From contig CAYVHU010000011.1 of assembly GCA_964451415.1 (NCBI GenBank), forward strand, positions 1 through 64,000: DNA of 64,000 nt, in the 5' to 3' direction. Source of the DNA: CAYVHU01 sp964451415 (GTDB lineage: Bacteria; Pseudomonadota; Alphaproteobacteria; Rhodospirillales; Magnetovibrionaceae). A program made the position numbers and the translations under genes. Shown one piece after another: positions 55,045-63,727 of the stretch. Under the pieces are notes generated by a model that was not told where the DNA came from, ran no database searches, and was given only the letters and a program-made list of their open reading frames with translations. Each line of letters opens with the position of its first letter. Position 1 is the first letter of the stretch.

Positions 55045-56931
55045 ATGAACGAACCCCAACAGGGCGAAATGAACGAGACAGATAAACCCGGCAGCGCGTT
55101 CGACGATATTACCGCGCAGGCAAGGGTCGCCATTCCAGGCTTCCCATCCTTGCTGCAAGACGCCGAGAACGCCGGAAAAGTTCACGCTTACGGGCGAAAA
55201 ATCCTTGCTTTGGTCGACGATGCTTTGCACAAACACAAGCACGCCGCGAACAAGGTAGAGGACTTTTTGCGCGCCGTGTTAAACGCCGCCTTTGACGGAA
55301 TCGTGGCGTTCCATGAAAATGGCGCGATCGTCATGGCCAATCCGGCGGCGGAACGTCTCTTTGGCTATTCTTCGGGAACGCTAAGGAATGTGCTGGTCGC
55401 AGACTTGATGCCCAAGCCCCATGACCCACACCAACCGAATGCCGGATCGGGTTCCAAAATCACAGCCCTTTTTGCGAACACCGGGGAACGCACCGTCTGC
55501 GAAACGCTCGGTTTTCGCAAGGACGGCTCCACATTCTTGCTCGAAGCGTGCGTGAGCTCTTTCACCGTACACGAAGAAACCTTTCACGTGGCCGTCCTGC
55601 GCGATATAACCAAACGCAAGCGCGCGCACGATAAACTAAGGTTCCTGGCGACCCGCGATCCGTTGACACATCTGCCCAATCGCCATTTGTTTTCCGAACG
55701 CCTGCATCGTGCTACCGAAATAGCAAACCGCTTGCGCAGCAAGGTCGCGATCTTGTCCATCGACCTGGATAACTTCAAGATCATTAACGACGCCATGGGC
55801 CATGCCGCGGGTGATATGGTGCTGCAACTTGCCGGGAAACGCCTTGAATCGTGCGTACGCGGCGACGACACTGTGGCGCGCCTTGCCGGTGACGAGTTCA
55901 CGGTGATCGTGGAAAAGGTGAAAGACGGACGTGAAGTCGAAGCCGTGGCATCACGCATGTTGCACCAACTCAGTCGTCCTTTCCATGTGGACGGTCGCGA
56001 TCTGTACACCTCCGGCTCCATCGGAGTCATCGTCTACCCCGACGATTGCGACAACGTGGATGAACTGCTCAAAAACGTTTCCACGGCCTCCCATCACGCC
56101 AAGGAACAGGGGCGCAACAATGTTCAGTTTTATTCCTCGAACATCCGCGCCGCCGCTTCTCGGCGCATGAGCATCGAACACGGCTTACGCCATGCCCTGG
56201 ATAACCAGGAACTGTCCCTGGCGTATCAGGCCAAGGTGGATCTTGGCACCGGACGTATCATCGGCGCGGAGGCGCTAGCGCGCTGGACACATCCGGAGTT
56301 GGGGAACGTTTCGCCCGTTGAATTTATTCCCGTTGCCGAGGAAACGGGTTTGATCGTGCCGATCGGCGACTGGGTTCTGGAAACGGCGTGCCACGCGGCG
56401 CAACGCTGGTTTACCTGCGGGCTCGCAAATGTCGGCATCGCCGTCAACCTTTCGGCACGACAATTCCAAAAAGGGAACCTTGCGCAACGCGTCCAAGAGA
56501 TTCTGAAAACGTCCGGACTGGCGCCAGAGAACCTGGAACTGGAACTGACCGAAAGCATGCTCGTGACCAATCCGCAAGAAACGGTGCGCGGGCTCCACGA
56601 GTTGAAGGCGCTGGGCGTTTCCCTCAGCATCGACGATTTCGGCACCGGGTATTCATCGCTGAGTTATCTGACAAAATTTCCGCTGGACGCACTCAAGGTG
56701 GACAGATCCTTCGTCAGCGGCCTTCCCGACAATCAAAACGCCGTGACCATGGCCCGGGCGATCGTCGACATGGCGCGAAATCTACGCCTCAAGATCATTG
56801 CCGAAGGCGTGGAAAATGATCGTCAAAGCGCTTTTCTACGATCCATGGGATGCGATATCGGACAAGGCCATCATTTCAGCCGTCCGATCCCCTACGACGA
56901 CTTCGTGCGTTTGGCGCGCGCCGGCATTTAA
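55045..56931 (+). CDS. PAS-GGDEF-EAL c-di-GMP signalling protein
   Basis: 628 residues from the ATG at 55045 (ATG at 55069 is possible). A PAS domain (about 75-190, AFDGIVAFHENGAIVMANPAA) is followed by a GGDEF domain and an EAL domain. The GGDEF signature reads AGDEF at 281-285 (RLAGDEF), a tolerated variant, with the metal-binding SIDLDNFK motif present. The EAL domain has GAEALARW and DDFGTGYSSL, so both activities may be possible. No membrane segment: it is cytosolic, so the PAS domain probably senses a small internal cue. It is monocistronic. Confidence 0.92.
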   Translation: MNEPQQGEMNETDKPGSAFDDITAQARVAIPGFPSLLQDAENAGKVHAYGRKILALVDDALHKHKHAANKVEDFLRAVLNAAFDGIVAFHENGAIVMANPAAERLFGYSSGTLRNVLVADLMPKPHDPHQPNAGSGSKITALFANTGERTVCETLGFRKDGSTFLLEACVSSFTVHEETFHVAVLRDITKRKRAHDKLRFLATRDPLTHLPNRHLFSERLHRATEIANRLRSKVAILSIDLDNFKIINDAMGHAAGDMVLQLAGKRLESCVRGDDTVARLAGDEFTVIVEKVKDGREVEAVASRMLHQLSRPFHVDGRDLYTSGSIGVIVYPDDCDNVDELLKNVSTASHHAKEQGRNNVQFYSSNIRAAASRRMSIEHGLRHALDNQELSLAYQAKVDLGTGRIIGAEALARWTHPELGNVSPVEFIPVAEETGLIVPIGDWVLETACHAAQRWFTCGLANVGIAVNLSARQFQKGNLAQRVQEILKTSGLAPENLELELTESMLVTNPQETVRGLHELKALGVSLSIDDFGTGYSSLSYLTKFPLDALKVDRSFVSGLPDNQNAVTMARAIVDMARNLRLKIIAEGVENDRQSAFLRSMGCDIGQGHHFSRPIPYDDFVRLARAGI

Positions 56932-57428
56932 CCGATCAGGATGTCGATTTCGCTTTGATCCATAGTGGCGGCGGAACCGTGGATGTTGGCGCTGGCCATA
57001 TCCATCAAACGCTGAATCACCTGGCTCAACGCGGTGGCATTGGCGCGCACCAGATCCATATCACCCGTTGAGATATCGGTCTCCAACCGCTCAACGGACG
57101 TAATGATGAGCTGATTCAACTGTTCGATGTTTTTTTCGAACGGCGCCTTGAACTTCGGCGGCACATGGTCGTAGGCCTCGATGGCCAGCGCTTTGTCGGC
57201 GATCGTGCTGTCGCGAAAATGGTCTTGATAGGCCTTGGGCTGCCATGCCTTGGCCTCCTCCATCAGTTCCGGCATATCTGGAAGCATTTCCAGGGTCATG
57301 ACCACCTCATTGAAATGATTGAGATAGTCCGTCGCCAACAAGGTCTGTTCATTGACATTAGAGCCCTGCGCACGTTCACGCAACGCGAGGTAATCTTCGT
57401 CATACTCAAAATCTAATTCGCCGTTCAT
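56928..57428 (-). CDS. Unknown protein with FliM-like C-terminal motif
   Basis: 166 residues from the ATG at 57428 (ORF opens further upstream without resemblance). It is acidic and helix-rich, with no membrane segment or recognised domain. The tail DQSEIDILIG (about 157-166) closely resembles the CheY-binding peptide at the N-terminus of FliM (LSQAEIDALL type), but at the other end of the protein. The body contains a repeat-like pair of helices that could be a phosphatase or adaptor fold, as in CheZ-like proteins. This is speculative. It is divergent from cimA. Confidence 0.55.
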   Translation of the reverse strand: MNGELDFEYDEDYLALRERAQGSNVNEQTLLATDYLNHFNEVVMTLEMLPDMPELMEEAKAWQPKAYQDHFRDSTIADKALAIEAYDHVPPKFKAPFEKNIEQLNQLIITSVERLETDISTGDMDLVRANATALSQVIQRLMDMASANIHGSAATMDQSEIDILIG

Positions 57429-57613
57429 AGTCAGGATGTGCCGTATCGCTATTGTTGCGTAGGAGCCCAAAACAAGGCTTGAAAACAACACTATACGCAA
57501 GCGCTCATCGCCACAATGGCGCGATGGGGGATGACCCCCTTGTGCACCGGCAGCATTTTGGGCATGCTCCGCGCGTCTTCCGTGCCCAGGTGAATTTTAG
57601 GGATGCCACGCAC

Positions 57614-59251
57614 ATGAGCAGTGAGCGCGTTTATATTTACGACACCACCTTGCGCGACGGCGCGCAAACCTCGGGCGTCAACTTTGCGCCCGCGGACAAG
57701 AACGCCATCGCGCGTGCCCTGGACCGGCTGGGCGTCGATTATATCGAGGGGGGATGGCCCGGAGCAAACCCCACCGACGATCGTTTCTTTGAACACCTTC
57801 CCCTCACCCGCAACGCGCGCATGACGGCGTTCGGTATGACGCGGCGCGCCGGGGGCTCCGCAGACAACGATCCAGGGCTCAAGGCCCTGCTTGCAACCGA
57901 CGTTTCGGTCGTGTGCATCGTCGGCAAAACATGGGACTATCATGTGGACGTGGCATTGGGGATTGAACACGACGAAAACCTCGCCATGATCCGCGACAGC
58001 GTCGCCTATGCGGCGACGCGCGTGGACGAAGTGCTATTCGATGCAGAACACTTCTTCGACGGCTACAAGGCCAACCCCGACTTCGCCATGGCTTGCTTGG
58101 ACGCCGCGCGCGACGGCGGCGCGCACTGGGTGGTGTTATGCGACACCAACGGCGGTACGCTGCCGTTCGAAATCGAAACCATCGTCGCCAAAGTTTGCCA
58201 AAACGTGCCCGGTAAAGAAATCGGCATCCATTGCCATAACGACACCGGCAATGCGATCGCCAACTCTCTGGCAGCCGTGCATGGGGGGGCGCGCATGGTG
58301 CAAGGCACCATCAACGGCGTGGGAGAACGCTGTGGAAACGCCGACCTCACCAGCGTCATTGCGACCTTGATTTTAAAAATGGGTTTTACGATCGGAGTCG
58401 GTGAAACGGGCCTCAAACAACTGGTTCACGTCTCCAACACCCTGGACGAACGCTTGAATCGCGCCCCGGACCGCCACCGTCCCTATGTGGGGGAAGCCGC
58501 CTTCGCACACAAGGGCGGGCTACACGTCTCGGCGGTGGAAAAAGACCCGCGCTGTTACGAACACATCGACCCCGAGCGCGTCGGAAATCGCCGCACCATC
58601 GTCATTTCCGACCAGGCGGGACGCGCTAATATCCTGGCGCAATTTCGCGAAATCGGTATCGAAATCGACCCTCATGACCCGCGTCTGGGCACTTTGCTCG
58701 ACACCGTCAAGGCCAATGAAATGCAAGGCTATTCCTATGATGGCGCCGAGGCGAGTTTCGAGTTGCTGGCGCGCCGGACTTTGGGCCGCATCCCCGATTA
58801 CTTCCACTGCGCCAGCTTTCGCGTCCTCGATGAACGGCGTTGGGACAAACATGGCGAGTTGATCACCCTGTCTGAGGCGACCGTCAAAGTCGCCGTGGAT
58901 GACACTCTGGCGCCGGACGAAGTCGAAATGGCGGTGGCCGAAGGCAACGGCCCGGTCAACGCCCTGGACGCGGCCTTGCGCAAGGTTCTGCTGCCGCTCT
59001 ATCCCAGCCTGGAGGACTTGCGTCTGGTGGACTACAAGGTCCGCATTCTCACCCCCGGCGAAGCCACCGCGGCCGTGACACGGGTGGTGATCGAAAGCAC
59101 CGACGGCGCGGGCAAACACTGGTTCACGCTTGGCGTTTCCGCCAATGTGATCGACGCATCGTACAATGCGTTGCGCGATTCCCTGATTTACAAACTGTAT
59201 CGCGATGCGGCACGCCCCGCGCAGCGCAAGCGCGCTGAGACGGATGGCTAA
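57614..59251 (+). CDS. cimA: (R)-citramalate synthase
   Basis: 545 residues from the ATG at 57614, preceded by AGGGA. It belongs to the LeuA/HMGL-like family and the motif set fits citramalate synthase: VYIYDTTLRDGAQTSGVNF at the start, IGIHCHNDTGNAIANSL for metal binding, and NGVGERCGNADLTSV. The enzyme condenses pyruvate and acetyl-CoA to citramalate, feeding isoleucine synthesis without threonine. The C-terminal regulatory domain (about 400-540) is present. A 2-isopropylmalate synthase-type role is less likely given the length and the YIEGGWPGANPTD signature. It ends inside the start region of trmJ. Confidence 0.9.
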   Translation: MSSERVYIYDTTLRDGAQTSGVNFAPADKNAIARALDRLGVDYIEGGWPGANPTDDRFFEHLPLTRNARMTAFGMTRRAGGSADNDPGLKALLATDVSVVCIVGKTWDYHVDVALGIEHDENLAMIRDSVAYAATRVDEVLFDAEHFFDGYKANPDFAMACLDAARDGGAHWVVLCDTNGGTLPFEIETIVAKVCQNVPGKEIGIHCHNDTGNAIANSLAAVHGGARMVQGTINGVGERCGNADLTSVIATLILKMGFTIGVGETGLKQLVHVSNTLDERLNRAPDRHRPYVGEAAFAHKGGLHVSAVEKDPRCYEHIDPERVGNRRTIVISDQAGRANILAQFREIGIEIDPHDPRLGTLLDTVKANEMQGYSYDGAEASFELLARRTLGRIPDYFHCASFRVLDERRWDKHGELITLSEATVKVAVDDTLAPDEVEMAVAEGNGPVNALDAALRKVLLPLYPSLEDLRLVDYKVRILTPGEATAAVTRVVIESTDGAGKHWFTLGVSANVIDASYNALRDSLIYKLYRDAARPAQRKRAETDG

Positions 59252-59252
59252 A

Positions 59253-60050
59253 ATGAGCGAGAACAAGACATCGACCAAATTCCGCCGCCCGGCCAAGGAC
59301 ACCCGCACCCGTGCGATTGGCGAAGGCCCCGCCGTCATTTTGGTGGAACCGCAACTGGGTGAAAACATCGGCATGGTGGCGCGCGCCATGTTGAACTGTG
59401 CATTGACGGACCTGCGTCTGGTCAGGCCGCGCGATGGCTGGCCGAACGACGTGGCATACAAGACCGCATCGGGGGCCGATGTGGTGCTTGAAAACGCCCG
59501 CGTTTTCGACGAAACAAAGCATGCTGTGGCCGATCTGGGCTACCTCTACGCCACCACGGCGCGCGCCCGCGACATGACCAAGGAAGTCGCCACACCCCAC
59601 GGCGCAGCCCAAACCATGCGCACCCACCTGGACGCGGATGTGAAATGCGGGGTTCTGTTCGGCAAAGAAGCCGTGGGCCTACACAACGACGACGTGGCCC
59701 TAAGCGATGCAATCTTGATGGTGCCGCTGAACGCAGCGTTCAGTTCGCTCAATCTGGCGCAAGCGGTTTTGCTGATGGGCTATGAATGGTTTCAAAGCAC
59801 GCGCCCACGTGCCGATCATGTGAGCGAACTACGCCTCGACACCCGCCCTGCAACCAAACAGGAATTGGTGGGGATGTTCGAACATCTGGAACGCGAACTC
59901 GATGATTGCGGCTTCCTGGGCCTTCCCGACAAACGCCCGACCATGGTACGCAACCTGCGCAACATCTTCCAACGTGCGCACATGACCGACCAGGAAGTCC
60001 GCACTTTGCGCGGCGTCATCTCGGGACTGGTGACAAAACGTCGAGGCTAG
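59253..60050 (+). CDS. trmJ: tRNA (cytidine/uridine-2'-O)-methyltransferase TrmJ-like
   Basis: 265 residues from the ATG at 59253; an ATG three codons earlier overlaps the cimA stop. SPOUT/TrmH-family methyltransferase. The motifs PAVILVEPQLGENIGMVARAM, CGVLFGKEAVGLHNDDVALSD and VPLNAAFSSLNLAQAVLLM match the TrmJ branch, which 2'-O-methylates nucleotide 32 of tRNA. Residues about 215-265 form the TrmJ C-terminal extension. It is probably co-transcribed with cimA. Its TAG stop is embedded in copy 3 of the dispersed repeat. Confidence 0.9.
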   Translation: MSENKTSTKFRRPAKDTRTRAIGEGPAVILVEPQLGENIGMVARAMLNCALTDLRLVRPRDGWPNDVAYKTASGADVVLENARVFDETKHAVADLGYLYATTARARDMTKEVATPHGAAQTMRTHLDADVKCGVLFGKEAVGLHNDDVALSDAILMVPLNAAFSSLNLAQAVLLMGYEWFQSTRPRADHVSELRLDTRPATKQELVGMFEHLERELDDCGFLGLPDKRPTMVRNLRNIFQRAHMTDQEVRTLRGVISGLVTKRRG

Positions 60051-60067
60051 GGTCCAAACTCATTCAA
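60048..60067 (+). repeat. 20-bp dispersed repeat, copy 3
   Basis: The minus strand reads TTGAATGAGTTTGGACCCTA, identical over 20 bases to copy 1 at 1209-1228. It begins with the trmJ stop codon. A shorter, partly degenerate copy is at the metH stop near 29461-29475. Confidence 0.8.
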
Positions 60068-60543
60068 CCGTGTGCCGACAAGCTCCTCCGCGCCCGCACG
60101 CACGCGCCTGCGAACAGAAGCGAAAACGGTATATTCCACCCCGCCATGGAAATGCCGAACAGCGTCCAGTCCACTGCATCGCAGGGCTTGGGCGGTTTGG
60201 TTTGCATGCTTTTGATAATGTCGGCGGTGGTAAAGGTCTGCCCGGGATTGCCGGTGCATCCGGTGGCGGAGGTCCACCAATGCTGTTCCACACCGACATG
60301 GTAGGATGCCAGCACCGCGCCGGCGCCAAAAACAATGGCGGCCATCAACAAGATGGCCTTCAACTGCCCAGGACGCACCAGCGCAACGAAACCCAGCACG
60401 ACGACAAGGCCGTAGGGAACGCGCTGAAAGAGGCATAGGATACATGGCTCCAAGCCGAAACCGTATTGCGCGACAAACGCCATGGACAACGCGCCGCCGC
60501 CGATCAAAATCAAAATCACAGGATAAAGTCGTTCCCGCACCAT
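60064..60543 (-). CDS. DsbB-family disulfide bond formation protein
   Basis: 159 residues with four hydrophobic segments. The first periplasmic loop has the CxxC pair Cys34-Cys37 (EPCILCLFQR) and the second periplasmic loop has Cys96 and Cys121 (the equivalent CX..C pair). DsbB re-oxidises DsbA using quinone. The arrangement matches the DsbB family; there is no DsbA gene adjacent. It is 11 bp from the next DedA-type gene, which precedes it on the same strand, so the two may be an operon. Confidence 0.9.
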   Translation of the reverse strand: MVRERLYPVILILIGGGALSMAFVAQYGFGLEPCILCLFQRVPYGLVVVLGFVALVRPGQLKAILLMAAIVFGAGAVLASYHVGVEQHWWTSATGCTGNPGQTFTTADIIKSMQTKPPKPCDAVDWTLFGISMAGWNIPFSLLFAGACVRARRSLSAHG

Positions 60544-60554
60544 GTCCCAAGCTC

Positions 60555-61154
60555 CTAAAACAAGGACTTCACCACAACAAAGCCGCCGATCAAGATGACA
60601 AAGGCGGCGCTCACCAGCAAGCCCAGATATTTTTCTATGAACGTTCTGATCGGCTCACCGAAGTACCACAGCAAAAAAGCTTCCAGATAAAACCGGGCGC
60701 CACGCGACAGCATGGACGCAACGAAGAAGGTGACGAGATTGAGTTTCGCCACACCGCTGGCAATGGTGATAACCTTATAGGGAAAAGGCGTCAGCCCCGC
60801 CATGGCGACGACCCAGGCGCCCCATTGTTGGTAGAGGGCTTGAAATTCAGCGAATTTCTCAACCTTGCCGTAGAACGCCAATAAAGGCCTCCCCAAACTT
60901 TCAAAAAGATAATAGCCGATTCCATATCCCGCCATGCCGCCCAGGACCGAGGCAACGGTACACACGGCGGCGATTCTCCACGCCTTTTCCCGCGCCGCAA
61001 GAATCATCGGAACCAAAAGAATGTCGGGGGGAATCGGAAAAACTGAACTTTCGATGAAAGCGATGGCGAACAAGGCCCACATAGCGTTTTTCTCGGCCGA
61101 GAAAGCCATCGTCCAGTCGTAAAGGCGGCGTAGCACGGATTGTCGTTCCTTCAT
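60555..61154 (-). CDS. DedA/SNARE-associated-family membrane protein (YqaA-like)
   Basis: 199 residues from the ATG at 61154 (a longer frame upstream lacks similarity). It has five or so membrane segments and the DedA-family features: AIAFIESSVFPIPPDILLVPMIL near the start, and the GGMAGYGIGYYLFESLG and GLTPFPYKVITIASGVAKLN segments. DedA-family proteins are thought to flip or transport lipid carriers or ions across the inner membrane; the substrate here is unknown. It is followed directly by the DsbB gene. Confidence 0.88.
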   Translation of the reverse strand: MKERQSVLRRLYDWTMAFSAEKNAMWALFAIAFIESSVFPIPPDILLVPMILAAREKAWRIAAVCTVASVLGGMAGYGIGYYLFESLGRPLLAFYGKVEKFAEFQALYQQWGAWVVAMAGLTPFPYKVITIASGVAKLNLVTFFVASMLSRGARFYLEAFLLWYFGEPIRTFIEKYLGLLVSAAFVILIGGFVVVKSLF

Positions 61155-61232
61155 CAAGAAAAAGAAAGCCCGCAACTCTGCGCGGGCACAAAGGTCATAG
61201 CAGCCTTGAAACCAGGGAGCCATAGGTATCTG

Positions 61233-61260
61233 TTGACCGACGCCGCGCGGTGGGTATGAT
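61233..61260 (+). promoter_or_regulatory. Promoter of the tRNA-Leu gene
   Basis: A near-consensus -35 TTGACC (61233-61238) and -10 TATGAT (61255-61260) are separated by 16 bp, about 20 bp upstream of the mature tRNA. Confidence 0.7.
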
Positions 61261-61281
61261 GGCCGCCGCACACCCTCCGTT

Positions 61282-61368
61282 GCCCCTGTGGCGGAATTGG
61301 TAGACGCGACAGACTCAAAATCTGTTGTCCTTACGGGCGTGCCGGTTCGAGTCCGGCTGGGGGCACCA
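61282..61368 (+). tRNA. tRNA-Leu (anticodon CAA)
   Basis: An 87-nt type II tRNA with encoded CCA. It starts GCCCCTG and the acceptor arm closes with TGGGGGC plus A-CCA. The anticodon stem ACAGA/TCTGT encloses the loop CTCAAAA, giving anticodon CAA (reads UUG). The T arm is GCCGG-TTCGAGT-CCGGC, and the variable arm is long, as in leucine tRNAs. An A/T-rich imperfect hairpin (ATTATT-TCCA-AATAAT, then CATTTTT) follows at 61368-61390 and may be its terminator. Confidence 0.95.
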
Positions 61369-61382
61369 TTATTTCCAAATAA

Positions 61383-62387
61383 TCATTTTTCATTTTGTCG
61401 GGACGTCTCATTTTGTCGGGGCGGCGCCACGGGCGGATTCACCACCCGGCAGAACGGTCGCACCGTGGTGACACGATAGCTTTTTTCGCCATAACGCGCG
61501 ACGTCGACCGCAAGGACGATCGGCGCGGGCAGGATGGCGTTGACGCGGCGTTTGACGGAATCTTGCAATCGCTTCAACTTGTCTTCTTGCGCCGTGCCGT
61601 TCGGCGGGACCATGGCATTGAAACTCTGGTAGATCGTATCCAGAACTTGCGGAACACGTATACAGATCGGTCGGGAGGACCTGCGTTTCTCAACGTAGAG
61701 AACGACCGCGTAGTATTGCGCCCGTTGCGTGGCGTTCTGCGTCATCAACGGCCAGCGGAACGCCTTCAGCACGATGGGGATCAGCGGGGCTGCGCTCACG
61801 GTGGTCTTGGCCGACGGTGGCGTAACGGACGAAGGTTGTGTGTCCGCCAAGTCCATCTTTGGCGAAACGGGTTGTTCTTCGCGCGGCGGCGCCGTGTCTT
61901 GCGTCGTCGGGCCAAACGTGGATTGCAAGAACAAGAACATCAGCCCCGACAACGCGGCGATAATCAGCCCCCCCATTGGCAAAAACACAATGGGCCTGAG
62001 CAAAAAATCAATTTTCCACAACAGACCCGAACGCCTGTCAATGGCCGCACCGGCTTGCCTGCGCTGGACATAAACGCGCGCCTTTTCAATGCGGTTTTCC
62101 TTGATGGAGCGCAACAAACGCGTTACGTCTTCGATCATGGCAGCGATATCAACATCATCGACGATGATCGCATCGAGTTGCTCGATCAAACGCATACGTT
62201 CATCGCTATCGGCTTTGCGGGTAAAGAGTTTTTCAATGACCACCGTGGCGCCCAGCTTAAGCGCCGCGCTCGACTGCACCTGGACGATCAGCGCAATGAA
62301 ACCCGTTTCAGGTGCTTCAAAGACGACGTCCCAATCCGTGACGTCATCGATTGTCTTGGGCCACGCCGTTTGCGGGGATTGCGCCAT
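61383..62387 (-). CDS. Membrane-anchored protein of unknown function
   Basis: 334 residues, not recognised. The N-terminal ~130 residues look cytosolic and helix-rich. One membrane segment at about 132-153 (PIVFLPMGGLIIAALSGLMF) is followed by a Pro/Thr-rich stretch and then a domain of about 130 residues (LKAFRWPLMTQNATQRAQYY) that is probably periplasmic. The C-terminus is a short direct repeat (RQNETS, RQNEK), encoded by a 13-bp duplication at 61390-61402 and 61408-61420. Nothing identifies its role; a signalling or envelope function is a guess. Confidence 0.6.
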   Translation of the reverse strand: MAQSPQTAWPKTIDDVTDWDVVFEAPETGFIALIVQVQSSAALKLGATVVIEKLFTRKADSDERMRLIEQLDAIIVDDVDIAAMIEDVTRLLRSIKENRIEKARVYVQRRQAGAAIDRRSGLLWKIDFLLRPIVFLPMGGLIIAALSGLMFLFLQSTFGPTTQDTAPPREEQPVSPKMDLADTQPSSVTPPSAKTTVSAAPLIPIVLKAFRWPLMTQNATQRAQYYAVVLYVEKRRSSRPICIRVPQVLDTIYQSFNAMVPPNGTAQEDKLKRLQDSVKRRVNAILPAPIVLAVDVARYGEKSYRVTTVRPFCRVVNPPVAPPRQNETSRQNEK

Positions 62388-62630
62388 ATTCCTTGGTTTC
62401 TTTCTCAGAGCCCATCCACGGTCGTGACACGTTGATCATGACACAGGATGGTGAAAAACGGCAAAGGAAATGGTTTTGTCGCCTGGCCCCTGGGCGCGTG
62501 CGCCCAACCTGAAAGACGTTAAACGAACGGGTTTCAGCCTCGTCAATCAGGCGTATACTTACGATTGTATATTTGCAAAATCCGCGACGTCCCTGTCATC
62601 ACCCGGTCGCCGCCAAAACAAGGGAGAGCC

Positions 62631-63710
62631 ATGTCGGTATTGTCGCGAATCGTCGTGCTGGGAATCCTCCTGACGTTGGCCGGCTGCACAGCCAACACGG
62701 CCAGCGATAAGGTCAGGCCGGGTACGTTTTGGCCGCCTTTGCCGGATTTGCCACGTTATCAATACGAGGGAAGCCTACGTTCCGCGGCAAGCATATCCGT
62801 CCCCGACAAAATGGCCGATCTCAGGTCGCTGGCTATCGGACTGCGCCCGGCGGATCGGGGCCGCCTGGCGAAGCCCTTCGACGTGGCAGCACGCGAAGGT
62901 AGAATCATCGTCAGCGACACAGTATTACGCAGAATCTATCTTTTCGATGTGCCCAATCGCATACTGCTGAGCTTCGGCGACCAGGGGAAAGGCGCTTTGA
63001 TAAAGCCTCTGGGAGTGGCGATAGACCACCATCTTAACTTTTATGTGGCCGATGTGTCCGAGCGCTGCGTTCACGTGTACGACAAAAACGGCCATTTCAA
63101 ACGGCGCATCGGTTCGCCGAAGGATTTGATCCGGCCCACCGGTGTGGCGGCTACCGCCGACGGCAGCCGCATTTACGTGGTCGATGATGGGGGCATAGAC
63201 ACCAACTCACACAAGGTGGTTGTCTATAACGCCAAAGGCAAGAAGCTGTTTTCCTTTGGTCGTCGAGGTCGTGGCAAAGGCGAATTCAATCTTCCGACAC
63301 AAGCGGCGGTGGCGCCGGACGGCACGCTCTATATTCTCGATACGGGAAATTTTCGTGTGCAGGCATTTGATCCGCAAGGCCATTTTTTGCGGACCTGGGG
63401 CAAGGCCGGCGCGGGTTTCGGGCAATTCTCCCGCCCGCGCGGTCTCGCGGTCGATAGCAAGGGACGCGTCTACGTTTCCGATGTTCGCTTTGGCAATGTA
63501 CAGATTTTCGACCCTCAAGGACGCCTTCTGATGAGCATTGGCCAAACGGGTCTGGTGGATGAGCCGGGCCGTTACGGCCTGGCCGCCGGGGTCGCGGTGG
63601 ATGAAACCGGGCGCATCTACATCGTGGACCAACGTTTCCGCAAGATCGAGATCATCCGCCCCCTTTCGAAAGCAGAAGGGCTCGCCATCGTCAAGAAATA
63701 CAAAGATTGA
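62631..63710 (+). CDS. NHL-repeat lipoprotein
   Basis: 359 residues from the ATG at 62631, preceded by AGGGAGAG. The signal peptide with lipobox LAGC (residues 15-18, then TANTA) marks a lipoprotein. The mature protein is a six-bladed NHL-type beta propeller: repeats such as LIKPLGVAIDHHLNFYVADV, LIRPTGVAATADGSRIYVVD, and FSRPRGLAVDSKGRVYVSDV follow one another. NHL propellers bind proteins or ligands at the surface. The next gene, convergent on the minus strand, is a multihaem cytochrome, and such genes are often neighbours in respiratory clusters. The partner is unknown. Confidence 0.88.
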   Translation: MSVLSRIVVLGILLTLAGCTANTASDKVRPGTFWPPLPDLPRYQYEGSLRSAASISVPDKMADLRSLAIGLRPADRGRLAKPFDVAAREGRIIVSDTVLRRIYLFDVPNRILLSFGDQGKGALIKPLGVAIDHHLNFYVADVSERCVHVYDKNGHFKRRIGSPKDLIRPTGVAATADGSRIYVVDDGGIDTNSHKVVVYNAKGKKLFSFGRRGRGKGEFNLPTQAAVAPDGTLYILDTGNFRVQAFDPQGHFLRTWGKAGAGFGQFSRPRGLAVDSKGRVYVSDVRFGNVQIFDPQGRLLMSIGQTGLVDEPGRYGLAAGVAVDETGRIYIVDQRFRKIEIIRPLSKAEGLAIVKKYKD

Positions 63711-63727
63711 AACGTCCCCGGCAACGC

